Shown in pieces: positions 26,526 through 34,967 of a stretch of DNA of 64,000 nucleotides (position 1 is the first letter of the stretch; each line of letters opens with the position of its first letter). Origin of the DNA: Chitinophaga chungangae (lineage in GTDB: Bacteria; Bacteroidota; Bacteroidia; Chitinophagales; Chitinophagaceae); the NCBI RefSeq assembly GCF_017742215.1, contig NZ_JAGHKP010000003.1, forward strand, positions 186,001 through 250,000, in the 5' to 3' direction. The notes under the pieces are model-generated. The model was not told the origin of the DNA and did not search any database. It was given only the letters and a program-made list of their open reading frames with translations. Made by a program: the position numbers and the translations under genes.

Positions 26526-27947
26526 ATGAAAAAACACCTGTTATATATTCTGGGCGGATGGTGGCTGCTGGCCGCCTGTTCAAAAGACAAAGGGAATTAC
26601 GATTACATCGCCGTTCCCGAACCGAAGATCAGCGGGCTGGATACGGCTTACAACGCCATTTCCGGCGACAGCCTGATCATAGAGCCCGTGATCACGCTGC
26701 AATCCGGTAAAAACGATTATTCCTGCCACTGGAAGATCGATGTGCCGGAAAGGGCCATGGCCGTGGAATACGACGGGCAGCAGCTGCGCATCGTGTTCGG
26801 CCTCGGCGCCAACCGTTACAATGCTTTGCTGATCGTGACAGACAACAACACAAAACAGAAATATTATTACAAGTTCGTGGTGAAAGGGCAAACCCAGTTC
26901 ACCCGCGGCACGCTGGTGCTGAGCAATTTCAACAACCGCAGCGTGATCAGCTTTGTGAAATCAGACGGCACTTTGCAGCCGGACATCTACACCAACATCA
27001 ACAACACCGCCATTCCCGGCGGCGGCATGCAGCTGGTGCCCGTGAGGAACCAGTTCTACATGAACCAGCTCACCTATTTCTGGGTGACCTACAGCGGCGA
27101 AGGAACGGGCGCCGTGCAGGTAGACGCCAACACGCTGATCCGCGCAAAATCCCTCGAAGAGAACTTTTACACCGCGCCGCCCATGCGTGAAGTAAGCACG
27201 TTCATCAACATGCCGAACGGCGTTACAACCGCGGTGATCAACGGCAAACTGTTCCTCGGCGCCACCGAAACCGCTCCGTTCTGGCCGTATTACGGCTTCT
27301 GGGGCGAGCCGATGGGCGGCGATTACCAGCTGCACCCGCGCGTAATTACCAATGCGTACGAACAGCCGAATGCCGGTTATTACCTGGGCTTCGAGAAAAG
27401 AAAAAAACAATTCGTACGCTTCAGCCTCAGCAATTTTTACGATACTACCTATACCCTTACAGACACCGCGTTTAACCCCAAAAAGCTGGGCAACGCGGAG
27501 CTGCTGTTCATGGACCGCATCAGCGACAATGCCTGTTATGCATTTATCGACAGCGCGGGCAAAAAACTGGAATTGCAGTTCAGCCTCGACTGGTCGCAGG
27601 ACAAAAGCCTCTTCAGCGCAAAAAACAAACGGGAGTTTCCAGGCGCCGCGCTGCTGACCGCCGGCACGCTGTGGCAAACTTCACCGGTAGGCGTGTTCTT
27701 TTTTACGTCCAACGACAAAATTTACCGCTACAACCCGTTGAATAAGGAAGTAAAACCGCTGGACGCCAATTTCGGCGGCAAACGCATCACCATGCTGAAA
27801 CTCGTGAACAACGGCAACCAGCTGATCGCCGGCGTGGAAGGAAGCGTGTATTACCTGAACACCAGCACCGGGCACAACGGAACGATAGAAAAACAAACGG
27901 ACGGCATCCCCGGCGAACCGGCGGATATCATGGTCCGCGAAAATTAA
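26526..27947 (+). CDS. PKD-like family lipoprotein
   Basis: The product is 473 residues with signal and lipobox LLAAC (Cys18), then KDKGNYDYIAVPEPKISGLD, the typical opening of the PKD-like lipoproteins found after DUF4843 genes. One Ig/PKD-like domain covers about residues 25-125 (SLIIEPVITLQSGKNDYSCHWKIDV). The remainder looks like a beta-propeller of irregular blades (RGTLVLSNFNNRSVISFVKSDG, FFFTSNDKIYRYNPLNKEVKPLD, ITMLKLVNNGNQLIAGVEGSVYYLN). It has no recognised enzymatic residues. Its position between the DUF4843 and the thioredoxin genes supports a role as a surface accessory of the same SusC/SusD system. Confidence 0.8.
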   Translation: MKKHLLYILGGWWLLAACSKDKGNYDYIAVPEPKISGLDTAYNAISGDSLIIEPVITLQSGKNDYSCHWKIDVPERAMAVEYDGQQLRIVFGLGANRYNALLIVTDNNTKQKYYYKFVVKGQTQFTRGTLVLSNFNNRSVISFVKSDGTLQPDIYTNINNTAIPGGGMQLVPVRNQFYMNQLTYFWVTYSGEGTGAVQVDANTLIRAKSLEENFYTAPPMREVSTFINMPNGVTTAVINGKLFLGATETAPFWPYYGFWGEPMGGDYQLHPRVITNAYEQPNAGYYLGFEKRKKQFVRFSLSNFYDTTYTLTDTAFNPKKLGNAELLFMDRISDNACYAFIDSAGKKLELQFSLDWSQDKSLFSAKNKREFPGAALLTAGTLWQTSPVGVFFFTSNDKIYRYNPLNKEVKPLDANFGGKRITMLKLVNNGNQLIAGVEGSVYYLNTSTGHNGTIEKQTDGIPGEPADIMVREN

Positions 27948-27979
27948 TAACGGAAACCACTAAAACAAAAAGACCGACA

Positions 27980-29098
27980 ATGAAAAAATGGTTGTTACTG
28001 GCCGCCGTAGCCTGCCCGGCCCTGGGCTTCGCGCAAGGCAAATATCTGCTGAAAGGAAAAGTGGGCAATTATAACAGCCCCGCAAAAGTTTACCTGGATT
28101 GTCACCTGAACGGCGAAGCCATCAAAGATTCCGCCGAGATCGTGAACGGCGTGTTCGAGTTCAAAGGTGATGTTCCCTTTGCGGACCTGGCCATGATGCA
28201 GCTGATCGCCAAACCGGGCGGCGAGCCGGACCGCCTGCTGTTTTATCTTGAAAAAGGAGAGATGAACATCACCAGCGAACACGAGCTGGGCAAGGCGAAG
28301 ATCACAGGTTCAGCGTTGAACACAGAATTTGACCGGTACAAACTTTTTATTTCCGGGTACGATTCCGCGATGGCGTCCATCAACCGCATTTACGGCGGCT
28401 CGTCCGAAGTGCAGCGTAACGATACTACCTTCATGCAGTGGCTGGACGGGCGTTTCCGGAAGGCGATAGAACTGCGCCGCAACAAACAGCGGGAGTTCAT
28501 TGCTGCTAACCCCAATTCCTTTTTCAGCATCGTGGCACTGAAAGAAGTGTCTGTAGGCAATAACATGAACGTAAAAGAGCTGGAACCGATGTTTGCCAGC
28601 CTCAGCGAATCGGTGCGTAATTCCCGCGAGGGCAAAGAGTTCCGCAGCATGATGAATATGGAAGGCAAACTGGCCATCGGCGGCACTGCGCCAGATTTCG
28701 TGCAGAACGACGTTAACGGCAAACCCGTTCATCTTTCCGACTTCCGCGGCAAATACGTGCTGCTGGACTTCTGGGCTTCCTGGTGCGGGCCCTGCCGCGC
28801 TGAAAACCCCTTCGTGGTGGCCGCTCATAAAGCGTACAAATCGAAGAACTTCGAAGTGCTGAGCGTGTCGCTGGACAAGCAGGACGCAAAAGACGCCTGG
28901 CTGGCCGCTATCAAAAAAGACGGGCTGGAATCTTTCACGCACGTGTCTGACCTGAAATACTGGAACAATGCCGTGGCCAAGATGTACAATATCCGCGGCG
29001 TGCCGGCTAACTTCCTCATTTCCCCGGAAGGCAAGATCCTTGCGAGGAACCTGAGAGGGGAGAACCTGGAAAAACAACTGGCCGTTCTGATCAAATAA
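27980..29098 (+). CDS. TlpA-like thiol-disulfide oxidoreductase with DUF4369 domain
   Basis: The product is 372 residues. A cleavable signal peptide (1-19, ending GFAQG) is followed by a DUF4369 beta domain (about 21-115), a helical linker (115-230) and a TlpA/AhpC-type thioredoxin domain (about 232-372). The active site is WCGPC at 268-272, so both redox cysteines are present, and the cis-proline loop appears as RGVPANF. Proteins of this type reduce disulfides in the periplasm. It is the last gene of the SusC/SusD operon, 32 bases after the PKD-like gene, and a terminator follows 27 bases later. The link between a thioredoxin and an uptake locus suggests a disulfide-containing cargo or partner, which is inference. 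Confidence 0.9.
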   Translation: MKKWLLLAAVACPALGFAQGKYLLKGKVGNYNSPAKVYLDCHLNGEAIKDSAEIVNGVFEFKGDVPFADLAMMQLIAKPGGEPDRLLFYLEKGEMNITSEHELGKAKITGSALNTEFDRYKLFISGYDSAMASINRIYGGSSEVQRNDTTFMQWLDGRFRKAIELRRNKQREFIAANPNSFFSIVALKEVSVGNNMNVKELEPMFASLSESVRNSREGKEFRSMMNMEGKLAIGGTAPDFVQNDVNGKPVHLSDFRGKYVLLDFWASWCGPCRAENPFVVAAHKAYKSKNFEVLSVSLDKQDAKDAWLAAIKKDGLESFTHVSDLKYWNNAVAKMYNIRGVPANFLISPEGKILARNLRGENLEKQLAVLIK

Positions 29099-29125
29099 AA
29101 AGAAACCCTGTTTTGTAGTCCATCG

Positions 29126-29160
29126 CTGCGCCGGTATTTTATGCCGGCGCAGTTTTTTTT
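29126..29160 (+). terminator. Intrinsic terminator after the thioredoxin gene
   Basis: A 9-base stem (CTGCGCCGG / CCGGCGCAG, 29126-29134 and 29144-29152) with a 9-base loop is followed by eight T residues. It ends the second FecI-SusCD operon. Confidence 0.9.
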
Positions 29161-29270
29161 TATTTAATGATCTTGCTCTGCTGCCCGTCTACGATCATGT
29201 TGTTGTTATCGGTGTCGTAGAACACGAGGATGTACATACCCGCCGCGAGATCCGGCGTTTTGCTACATAT
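29160..29270 (-). pseudogene. C-terminal remnant of a type IX secretion (T9SS) cargo protein
   Basis: Read on the minus strand, the open stretch bounded by TGA (29273-29271) and TAA (29162-29160) encodes 36 residues with the core DLAAGMYILVFYD and the end VDGQQSKIIK before the stop. That is the pattern of the type A C-terminal sorting domain (D-L-x-x-G-x-Y, hydrophobic strand, final K-[IL]-[IV]-K) that targets proteins to the type IX secretion machine. The rest of the gene is missing: a stop codon and then the GH30 gene promoter region lie immediately upstream. The fragment cannot be expressed as a secreted protein. It implies that a larger gene once lay here and was replaced or deleted. Confidence 0.7.
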
Positions 29271-29351
29271 TCACCCCTGTTTTTTTACAAAACGATACCC
29301 TTTTCCCCGTTTTTGCTGTTATTTTTATCCCGGCTTTACCACATCCGCATT

Positions 29352-31256
29352 ATGAAGATCATCACGCTGACTTTACTCGTCATTTTAAGTTGTTTTGCAG
29401 AAACAGCCATGGCGCAAACCGAGCTAATGCCTTGGGGCAACATCCGCGGCATTCGTGTCAACGGGCAGCTCATGGAATTTGAAACCTCCCTGAGAGTTGG
29501 GGGAAAAGAAATGACCCGTGCTACCGGGAAAGAAAGGCAACGCCCGAAATACGAACGTAAAAACGGCGGCCAGGTGGTAACCACCGCGATCGGGCAGCTG
29601 GATTTTATGGAAACGGTGCGGGACGGCGGTACAGGTTCCGCCGCCGTAATGGTGGAAGTAACGGCGAAGGAAGTTACTGAAGACGGGATCTACTTTTGTG
29701 TAACATTGCCCGGAAAGTGGTACGGGAAAGCTGTGCTGCAGGCAGACGGTTTGCCTGCAAAGGCAATAACGGCGGGCATTGCAGGCACTGCCGGGAAGAT
29801 CGGCTTCCGCGCGGCCGGGCGCAGTCTTACCATTCATCTTTCCAAACCTTCAGCTTTCCGCATTCAACAAAACAAAAACGGCAATTTCGAATTATATCTC
29901 CCCATTCATGAAGGCAGGCTGGAGAAAGGAGGAACGGCGAGCCTTTCCCTCACGCTGTTAACCTCCGGCACTGCAGATACCAGCCTCGTGCACGTAACGA
30001 TCGAAACAGCCAACGAAGGCCGCGCATTCGACGGTTTTGGCGGTAACTTCAGGCTGCAAAACGCCGCCACCGACCCGCAGGTGATCGATTATTGCCTGCA
30101 AAACATGCGCCTGGCCTGGGGAAGAGTGGAAATGCCCTGGCGTTTCTGGCAGGTGAAGAAAACCGGCAACCCGCTGGATTCCGCCCATGCGGGCAAATTG
30201 CACCCGCAAGTGCAAAGAGCGATGGAAATGGCGCAGCGGCTGGGAAAAATGGGAATGCCCGTGATACTTTCCGCATGGTCTCCGCCGGCCTGGGCCGTGA
30301 TCGGCGAGCCGCGTTTTGCGCCCACGCCGGAAGGCGTTTGGGGCAACCCGCTGGATACCGCCAGCATGGAAGCGATCTACCGTTCCATCGGCGATTACAT
30401 TCAGTTCGTGAAGGAACATTATGGTGTGGAGATCGCGATGTTTTCTTTCAACGAATCCGATCTCGGCATCAACATCCGGCAAACGGGAGAGGAGCACGCA
30501 GCATTTATCAAAGGCATGGGCGCGCATCTGCAACAACGCGGCCTCAGCACGAAACTCCTGCTCGGCGATAATTCCGACGCCAATTCTTACCAATTTATTT
30601 ATCCCGCGATGAACGATGCTGCCGCATTGCCTTACATCGGCGCGGTGTCTTTCCACAGCTGGCGCGGCTGGGACGAGCGTACGCTGCAAAAATGGGCGGA
30701 CGCCGCCGCAAAGCTCCGCCTGCCGCTGCTCGTGGCCGAAGGCAGCATCGATGCACAGGCATGGGGTTACCCGCAAGTATTCCTTGAAGAAACTTATGCC
30801 AGGGAAGAGATCAACCTGTACACACGCCTGCTCAATATCTGCCAGCCCGCTTCCATCTTGCAATGGCAGCTTACTGCAGATTATTCGGTAATGGCGGGCG
30901 GCGGTATCTTCGGCGACCGCTCACCGCTTCGCCCCACGCAAAGGTTTTGGAACCTGAAACAGCTGTCGTCTGCCCCCGCAGGGCTCAAAGCGCTGAAAGT
31001 TACGTCTGACAAAGAAGATGTAACGATCGCCGCGCTGGGCGACCATCAAAAAGGACAATACGTGATCCATCTCGTAAACAACGGCGCCACGCGGAAAACC
31101 ATCATTGAAGGATTGCCGCGCAACGTTCGCTCGCTGAAAGTGATCGTTACGGATAAAACGAGGAATATGCAGGAAGAAAAACCGGCGACGGTGAAAAACG
31201 GCCGTGCGGAACTGGAGCTCGGCGCAACCACTTACACGACTTTGATGGCTGAATAG
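29352..31256 (+). CDS. GH30-like glycoside hydrolase with N-terminal beta domain
   Basis: The product is 634 residues. I chose the ATG at 29352, giving MKIITLTLLVILSCFAETAMAQ, a cleavable signal; an upstream in-frame ATG at 29313 would put extra residues before it. Residues about 23-215 form a beta-rich region I do not recognise. From residue 226 (FDGFGGNFRLQ) the clan GH-A barrel begins, with ILSAWSPPAWAV, FSFNESD (acid/base Glu368) and LVAEGSIDA (nucleophile Glu463), as in GH30; a small beta domain follows (about 550-634). GH30 enzymes act on beta-linked glycans (beta-1,6-glucan, galactan, xylan or glucosylceramide). The precise activity is open. The stop lies 4 bases from the stop of the convergent Crp/Fnr gene, with no terminator between. 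Confidence 0.78.
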   Translation: MKIITLTLLVILSCFAETAMAQTELMPWGNIRGIRVNGQLMEFETSLRVGGKEMTRATGKERQRPKYERKNGGQVVTTAIGQLDFMETVRDGGTGSAAVMVEVTAKEVTEDGIYFCVTLPGKWYGKAVLQADGLPAKAITAGIAGTAGKIGFRAAGRSLTIHLSKPSAFRIQQNKNGNFELYLPIHEGRLEKGGTASLSLTLLTSGTADTSLVHVTIETANEGRAFDGFGGNFRLQNAATDPQVIDYCLQNMRLAWGRVEMPWRFWQVKKTGNPLDSAHAGKLHPQVQRAMEMAQRLGKMGMPVILSAWSPPAWAVIGEPRFAPTPEGVWGNPLDTASMEAIYRSIGDYIQFVKEHYGVEIAMFSFNESDLGINIRQTGEEHAAFIKGMGAHLQQRGLSTKLLLGDNSDANSYQFIYPAMNDAAALPYIGAVSFHSWRGWDERTLQKWADAAAKLRLPLLVAEGSIDAQAWGYPQVFLEETYAREEINLYTRLLNICQPASILQWQLTADYSVMAGGGIFGDRSPLRPTQRFWNLKQLSSAPAGLKALKVTSDKEDVTIAALGDHQKGQYVIHLVNNGATRKTIIEGLPRNVRSLKVIVTDKTRNMQEEKPATVKNGRAELELGATTYTTLMAE

Positions 31257-31260
31257 CAGG

Positions 31261-31929
31261 TTATTGCACGATTTTCTGCAGTTTGGGAGCGTTGAGGATG
31301 GCGATCTGCCTGCCGGCTGAAGTAACGATGCCTTCGGCCATCCATTCGTTGAGGGTTTTGAAAAGCGTTTCATAGGTGGTGCCGGCATAAGAAGCAACGT
31401 CCTGCCGGCTGAGGCCGCCGTTGATAAATCCCGCTTCGTCTTTCCCGAAGATCTCTTCCAGCTTCAGCAGGCTTTTGGCGATGCGGCTTTTCACGTTCAT
31501 ATGCACCATGTCGCGCATGGACTGTTCCGCCTGCTGCAGCTCGTCCGCATACAGCAATATCATTTTATAGGCCAGCTCGTGGTTCACGAGCATCGTGGCC
31601 TGGAAAAACTCGGGGCTGATAAAACAGGCTTCCACCGTTTCCACTACCGTGGCAGACACGGGGTACACCTCGCCGGATACCAGGCCGCGATGCCCCAGCA
31701 GGTTGCCTTCGCCGGCGAACTTGATGACCAGGTCTTTCCCTTCTTCCCCCCAGTATTTATGCACTTTCACCTTACCGGAATGGATAAAATAGAACCCCTC
31801 CACGAGATCGCCTTCACGGAACACGACTGTACCCTTCTTCAGGCTGACGAGGCGGGCATTGGCGTCTATGGCGGCTTTCCATTCCGGCAGGCAGTGCCGG
31901 TGCAAAAAACAGTTCGGGTGATGCGTCAT
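31261..31929 (-). CDS. Crp/Fnr-family transcriptional regulator
   Basis: The product is 222 residues. A cyclic-nucleotide-binding-like beta-roll covers about 22-130 (VSLKKGTVVFREGDLVEGFYFIHSGKVKVHKY), followed by the dimerisation helix (about 120-150) and a winged helix-turn-helix (about 150-215; GGLSRQDVASYAGTTYETLFKTLNEW, where SRQDVASYAGTTYETLFKTL is the recognition unit). The N-terminus holds two cysteines in NCFLHRHC (residues 7 and 13), as often in Bacteroidota members, so redox sensing is possible. It is divergent from the ClC gene, and two near-identical dyads of Crp/Fnr type lie between them, suggesting control of itself and of ClC. Confidence 0.92.
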   Translation of the reverse strand: MTHHPNCFLHRHCLPEWKAAIDANARLVSLKKGTVVFREGDLVEGFYFIHSGKVKVHKYWGEEGKDLVIKFAGEGNLLGHRGLVSGEVYPVSATVVETVEACFISPEFFQATMLVNHELAYKMILLYADELQQAEQSMRDMVHMNVKSRIAKSLLKLEEIFGKDEAGFINGGLSRQDVASYAGTTYETLFKTLNEWMAEGIVTSAGRQIAILNAPKLQKIVQ

Positions 31930-31956
31930 GGGCGCAAAAATAACAGAAAATGATTA

Positions 31957-31970
31957 ATTGCGTCGGCAAT
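31957..31970. promoter_or_regulatory. Dyad ATTGC-N4-GCAAT, candidate Crp/Fnr operator 1
   Basis: The sequence is ATTGCGTCGGCAAT, 27 bases upstream of the Crp/Fnr start codon. It shares both 5-base arms and the 4-base spacer length with a second copy at 32009-32022; the centres are 52 bases apart, close to five helical turns. Crp/Fnr regulators bind short dyads of this kind. Confidence 0.5.
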
Positions 31971-32008
31971 AAAATGTTAATATTATTTTTGAAATATCAT
32001 GGAATAAT

Positions 32009-32022
32009 ATTGCGAAGGCAAT
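32009..32022. promoter_or_regulatory. Dyad ATTGC-N4-GCAAT, candidate Crp/Fnr operator 2
   Basis: The sequence is ATTGCGAAGGCAAT; here the dyad extends to 7-base arms (ATATTGC / GCAATAT, 32007-32024). It overlaps the upstream edge of the putative -7 element of the ClC gene, a position that would suit repression or class II activation. Confidence 0.5.
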
Positions 32023-32029
32023 ATCTTTG
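32022..32029 (+). promoter_or_regulatory. -7 element (TATCTTTG) of the ClC gene
   Basis: TATCTTTG matches TAnnTTTG exactly and lies 21 bases before the ATG at 32051. No TTG is present at the usual -33 distance, which fits a promoter that needs an activator bound at the overlapping dyad. Confidence 0.45.
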
Positions 32030-32050
32030 CAGAAAATTTCCAAAACGAAT

Positions 32051-33895
32051 ATGAGCAAAATACCTGTTGCCCCTTCGCTGGACGCATTGCTGGACGAAGG
32101 GCAGCAAGACGGGCAGGAAAGGCCCGTTTCAAGAAGAGTGCTGTATGTGACGATACAGGCCGTTATCAACGCCGTTATCATCGGCTTTATCGCGAAGCTG
32201 CTGGTGGCGCTTATCAGCCTGATTACCAATCTCGCATTTTATGGAGAGTTCTCTTTCCATGAATCCAGCCCGGCGCATAACCAGCTGGGCATTTGGGTTG
32301 TGGTGGTGCCCATCGTCGGCGGCCTCATCGTGGGGCTGATGGCGCGCCTCGGCTCCCCGGCCATCCGCGGCCATGGCATTCCCGAAGCCATGGAGCAGGT
32401 GCTGGTGAACGAAAGCCGCATCAAACCGATCATTACCTTATTAAAACCTTTATCCGCCGCCATTTCCATCGGTACGGGCGGGCCGTTCGGCGCGGAAGGG
32501 CCCATCATCTCCACGGGTGGCGCTTTCGGCTCATTTGCCGGGCAAATCATGCGGATCTCGCCGAATGAAAGGAAAGTGATGCTCACAGCGGGCGCCACGG
32601 CCGGTATGGCCGCCATTTTCGGCACGCCGGTAGCCGCAGTGCTGCTTGCGATCGAGTTACTGTTGTTCGAGTTTTCGCCCCGCTCCATTATTCCCGTAGC
32701 CCTGGCCTGCGCCACAGGCGCGGCGATGCACTTCGCGCTGTTCGACACCGCGCCGGTTTTCGCCATGCCCGATATCGCCGCGCCCACCTACGGCGCGCTG
32801 ATCTGGTACACCGTGCTGGGCGCCGTAATAGGCGTGATCTCCGCGCTGATCTCCAAAAGCATTTATTTAATAGAAGACCTTTTCGAACACCTCCCTGTTC
32901 ACTGGATGTGGTGGCCCGCCATCGGCGCCGTTGCCATCGGCGTGGTGGGTTATTTCGCGCCCTACACGCTGGGCGTGGGATACAATAATATCTCCGACCT
33001 GCTCACCGGCTCCATTCCCCTGCAGCTGGTGCTGGGATTGTGTTTCATGAAATTCATCTCCTGGGCCATTTCGCTGGGAAGCGGCACGTCGGGCGGTACG
33101 CTCGCGCCGTTGCTCACGATAGGAGGCGCTACAGGCCTCGGTTTGGGCATGATCGTGCTGCATTTTGTTCCGCAAAGCGGCATCAACCTGCCCACCTGCG
33201 CCCTGATCGGCATGGCGGCAATGTTTGCCGGCGCGGCCCGCGCATTGCTCACTTCCATTGTGTTCGCATTGGAAACCACCATGCAGGCGCACGGGTTGCT
33301 GCCGCTGCTGGGCGCCTGTACGGCCTCTTATTTCGTGTCGTTTTTTATGATGAAAGGCTCGATCATGACGGAGAAGATCCGCCGCCGCGGCATCGCCACG
33401 CCGGAAGCCTACGAGCCGGACATCCTGCAGACGCTGCGCGTAGCAGACGGTATGTCCGGCCAGTTCATCACCGTATCGCCCGAAGAAAATGTAGCCGGGG
33501 TGAAAACGAAGCTCCGTGCGGCAGGCAGCCCGCAACAATTGTTCGTGGTGGAAGACGGCGAAGGGCGTTTTGCAGGCGTCGTGAATGCGAACCTGCTTTA
33601 CCAGGCGCAGGACGGAGAAAAAATTCAGTCGCTGCTCGGCCCGGGCAGTCCCTGGGTATATCCCGCCAGCAGTCTCGATCTCGCCGTGCAGCTGATGGAC
33701 AAACACGGGCTTTCGTACCTGCCCGTATTGCGGAAAGAAGACCGTTCGCAGATCGTGGGACTGCTAACCGCGCCGCACGTATTTGCCGCGTACCGCCGGC
33801 GCCGCAATGCCGCGGAAAAGCAGCAGCAGGCCATTTCCGTGAAAAGAAGGCGGAATAAACTGATCGTAAGCAGCCGTAAATGGCTGGGAAAATAG
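32051..33895 (+). CDS. ClC-family chloride channel/transporter with tandem CBS domains
   Basis: The product is 614 residues from the ATG at 32051; a TTG at 32027 is less likely because it sits inside the -7 element. The membrane part (about 30-440) carries the ClC filter motifs RGHGIPEAM (107-115, with His in place of the usual Ser), GTGGPFGAEGP (141-151, with the gating Glu149), and SGTSGGTLAPLL. The C-terminal 160 residues form two CBS modules (MSGQFITVSPEENVAGVKTKL and AVQLMDKHGLSYLPVL), which usually bind adenine nucleotides. ClC proteins move Cl-, or exchange Cl- or F- for H+. I cannot tell channel from antiporter by eye. A terminator follows 22 bases after the stop. Confidence 0.92.
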   Translation: MSKIPVAPSLDALLDEGQQDGQERPVSRRVLYVTIQAVINAVIIGFIAKLLVALISLITNLAFYGEFSFHESSPAHNQLGIWVVVVPIVGGLIVGLMARLGSPAIRGHGIPEAMEQVLVNESRIKPIITLLKPLSAAISIGTGGPFGAEGPIISTGGAFGSFAGQIMRISPNERKVMLTAGATAGMAAIFGTPVAAVLLAIELLLFEFSPRSIIPVALACATGAAMHFALFDTAPVFAMPDIAAPTYGALIWYTVLGAVIGVISALISKSIYLIEDLFEHLPVHWMWWPAIGAVAIGVVGYFAPYTLGVGYNNISDLLTGSIPLQLVLGLCFMKFISWAISLGSGTSGGTLAPLLTIGGATGLGLGMIVLHFVPQSGINLPTCALIGMAAMFAGAARALLTSIVFALETTMQAHGLLPLLGACTASYFVSFFMMKGSIMTEKIRRRGIATPEAYEPDILQTLRVADGMSGQFITVSPEENVAGVKTKLRAAGSPQQLFVVEDGEGRFAGVVNANLLYQAQDGEKIQSLLGPGSPWVYPASSLDLAVQLMDKHGLSYLPVLRKEDRSQIVGLLTAPHVFAAYRRRRNAAEKQQQAISVKRRRNKLIVSSRKWLGK

Positions 33896-33917
33896 TTGAT
33901 GGATGGATTCTTGTGTT

Positions 33918-33972
33918 GCAGCCTGCTAATCTCCGCTTCATAGCACGGAAGGTTAGACAGGCTGCTTTTTTT
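33918..33972 (+). terminator. Intrinsic terminator after the ClC gene
   Basis: The outer stem GCAGCCTG / CAGGCTGC (33918-33925 and 33958-33965) encloses a second imperfect stem (CTAA..TCCG / CGGA..TTAG) and is followed by seven T residues. Confidence 0.85.
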
Positions 33973-34111
33973 AACTGGTTTAGTTCAATACGATATTGAT
34001 CGAGCAGTGGTATTTTCGTTGTTATATCTGCACGGATCGGTTATGAAGAGAAGATCGCGTAACCGATATAGAGCATATTGTGGAAAATGTATAATACGGC
34101 GTCTTACCGTT

Positions 34112-34783
34112 ATGAGATTGCCATTACTGATTTTTTTGACACTGGCTGCCGCCTGCCGGCAGGAACTGAAGTTTGAGGCCAGCGATACTGGCGACGCGCG
34201 GCTGGATGCATACAACGATCTGCTCAACGAGATCGTTGCGCGGAGAACGTACAATATCTATCTCGGGGAGGATGAGGAAAAACTGTTTGACCTTGGAATA
34301 AAAGATTCCGCCGCGGCCCGTAAAGAAAAGGTACGACTGCACAACCGGCTGTTTGGTGATACCTCGCGGTTTTGGACACTAGTACTGGATACGTTCCGCA
34401 TGCCGCAATTAAACGATGCGGAAACGGAACAGCGGGAATATCCCGACGCGGCGGGGAGATTATTTCCTTTGCTCGACAGCATTTCCCCCGACCGACAGGC
34501 CGTGATCGACCAGCTGAATACGAATATGGACGAATATCCGCCCGCCGCGTTCAGCCTTCATACCGCGCGGACAAGACCGATGGAAGAAGCGCGCCGGCGC
34601 AACGAATGGATAATCGGGCGGCTGCGGCTCTCGCGCATGGTGTTTAACAAACGGATGGACAAAGCGTTGGTGTTTTACGAATTTAAATGCGGCGATCTTT
34701 GCGGCAGGAAAGAGTTGTTGCAGTTGGAAAACAAGGGAAAAGGATGGAGAATTACCCGCTCGATGTCTTTCGCGGTATATTGA
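34112..34783 (+). CDS. Lipoprotein of unknown function
   Basis: The product is 223 residues from the ATG at 34112, chosen because it gives the lipoprotein signal MRLPLLIFLTLAAAC (Cys15). The frame continues upstream to 34007, but that part is arginine-rich and does not look like a signal. The mature protein is mostly helical and charged up to about residue 175 (DAYNDLLNEIVARRTYNIYLGEDEEKLFDLG), then has a beta segment, KALVFYEFKCGDLCGRKELLQLENKGKGWRI, with a CxxxC pair. I recognise no family. It stands alone between the ClC terminator and the GH27 gene. Confidence 0.65.
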   Translation: MRLPLLIFLTLAAACRQELKFEASDTGDARLDAYNDLLNEIVARRTYNIYLGEDEEKLFDLGIKDSAAARKEKVRLHNRLFGDTSRFWTLVLDTFRMPQLNDAETEQREYPDAAGRLFPLLDSISPDRQAVIDQLNTNMDEYPPAAFSLHTARTRPMEEARRRNEWIIGRLRLSRMVFNKRMDKALVFYEFKCGDLCGRKELLQLENKGKGWRITRSMSFAVY

Positions 34784-34967
34784 TACCGGTGAGTTAAAAA
34801 TTTCGTATACCTGTTACAGTAATTACAATAATTTTTCCCCGAACGCCGCATCGCCCCAAAAAGATTGCTGAAGCTGCATTTGAGCGAATGCAGTATTGGG
34901 ATTGAGCATTTTTATACCAGCAGAAACGCGGAACAATCCGGTTCTTTATGGTCTAAAATTCCACTTT

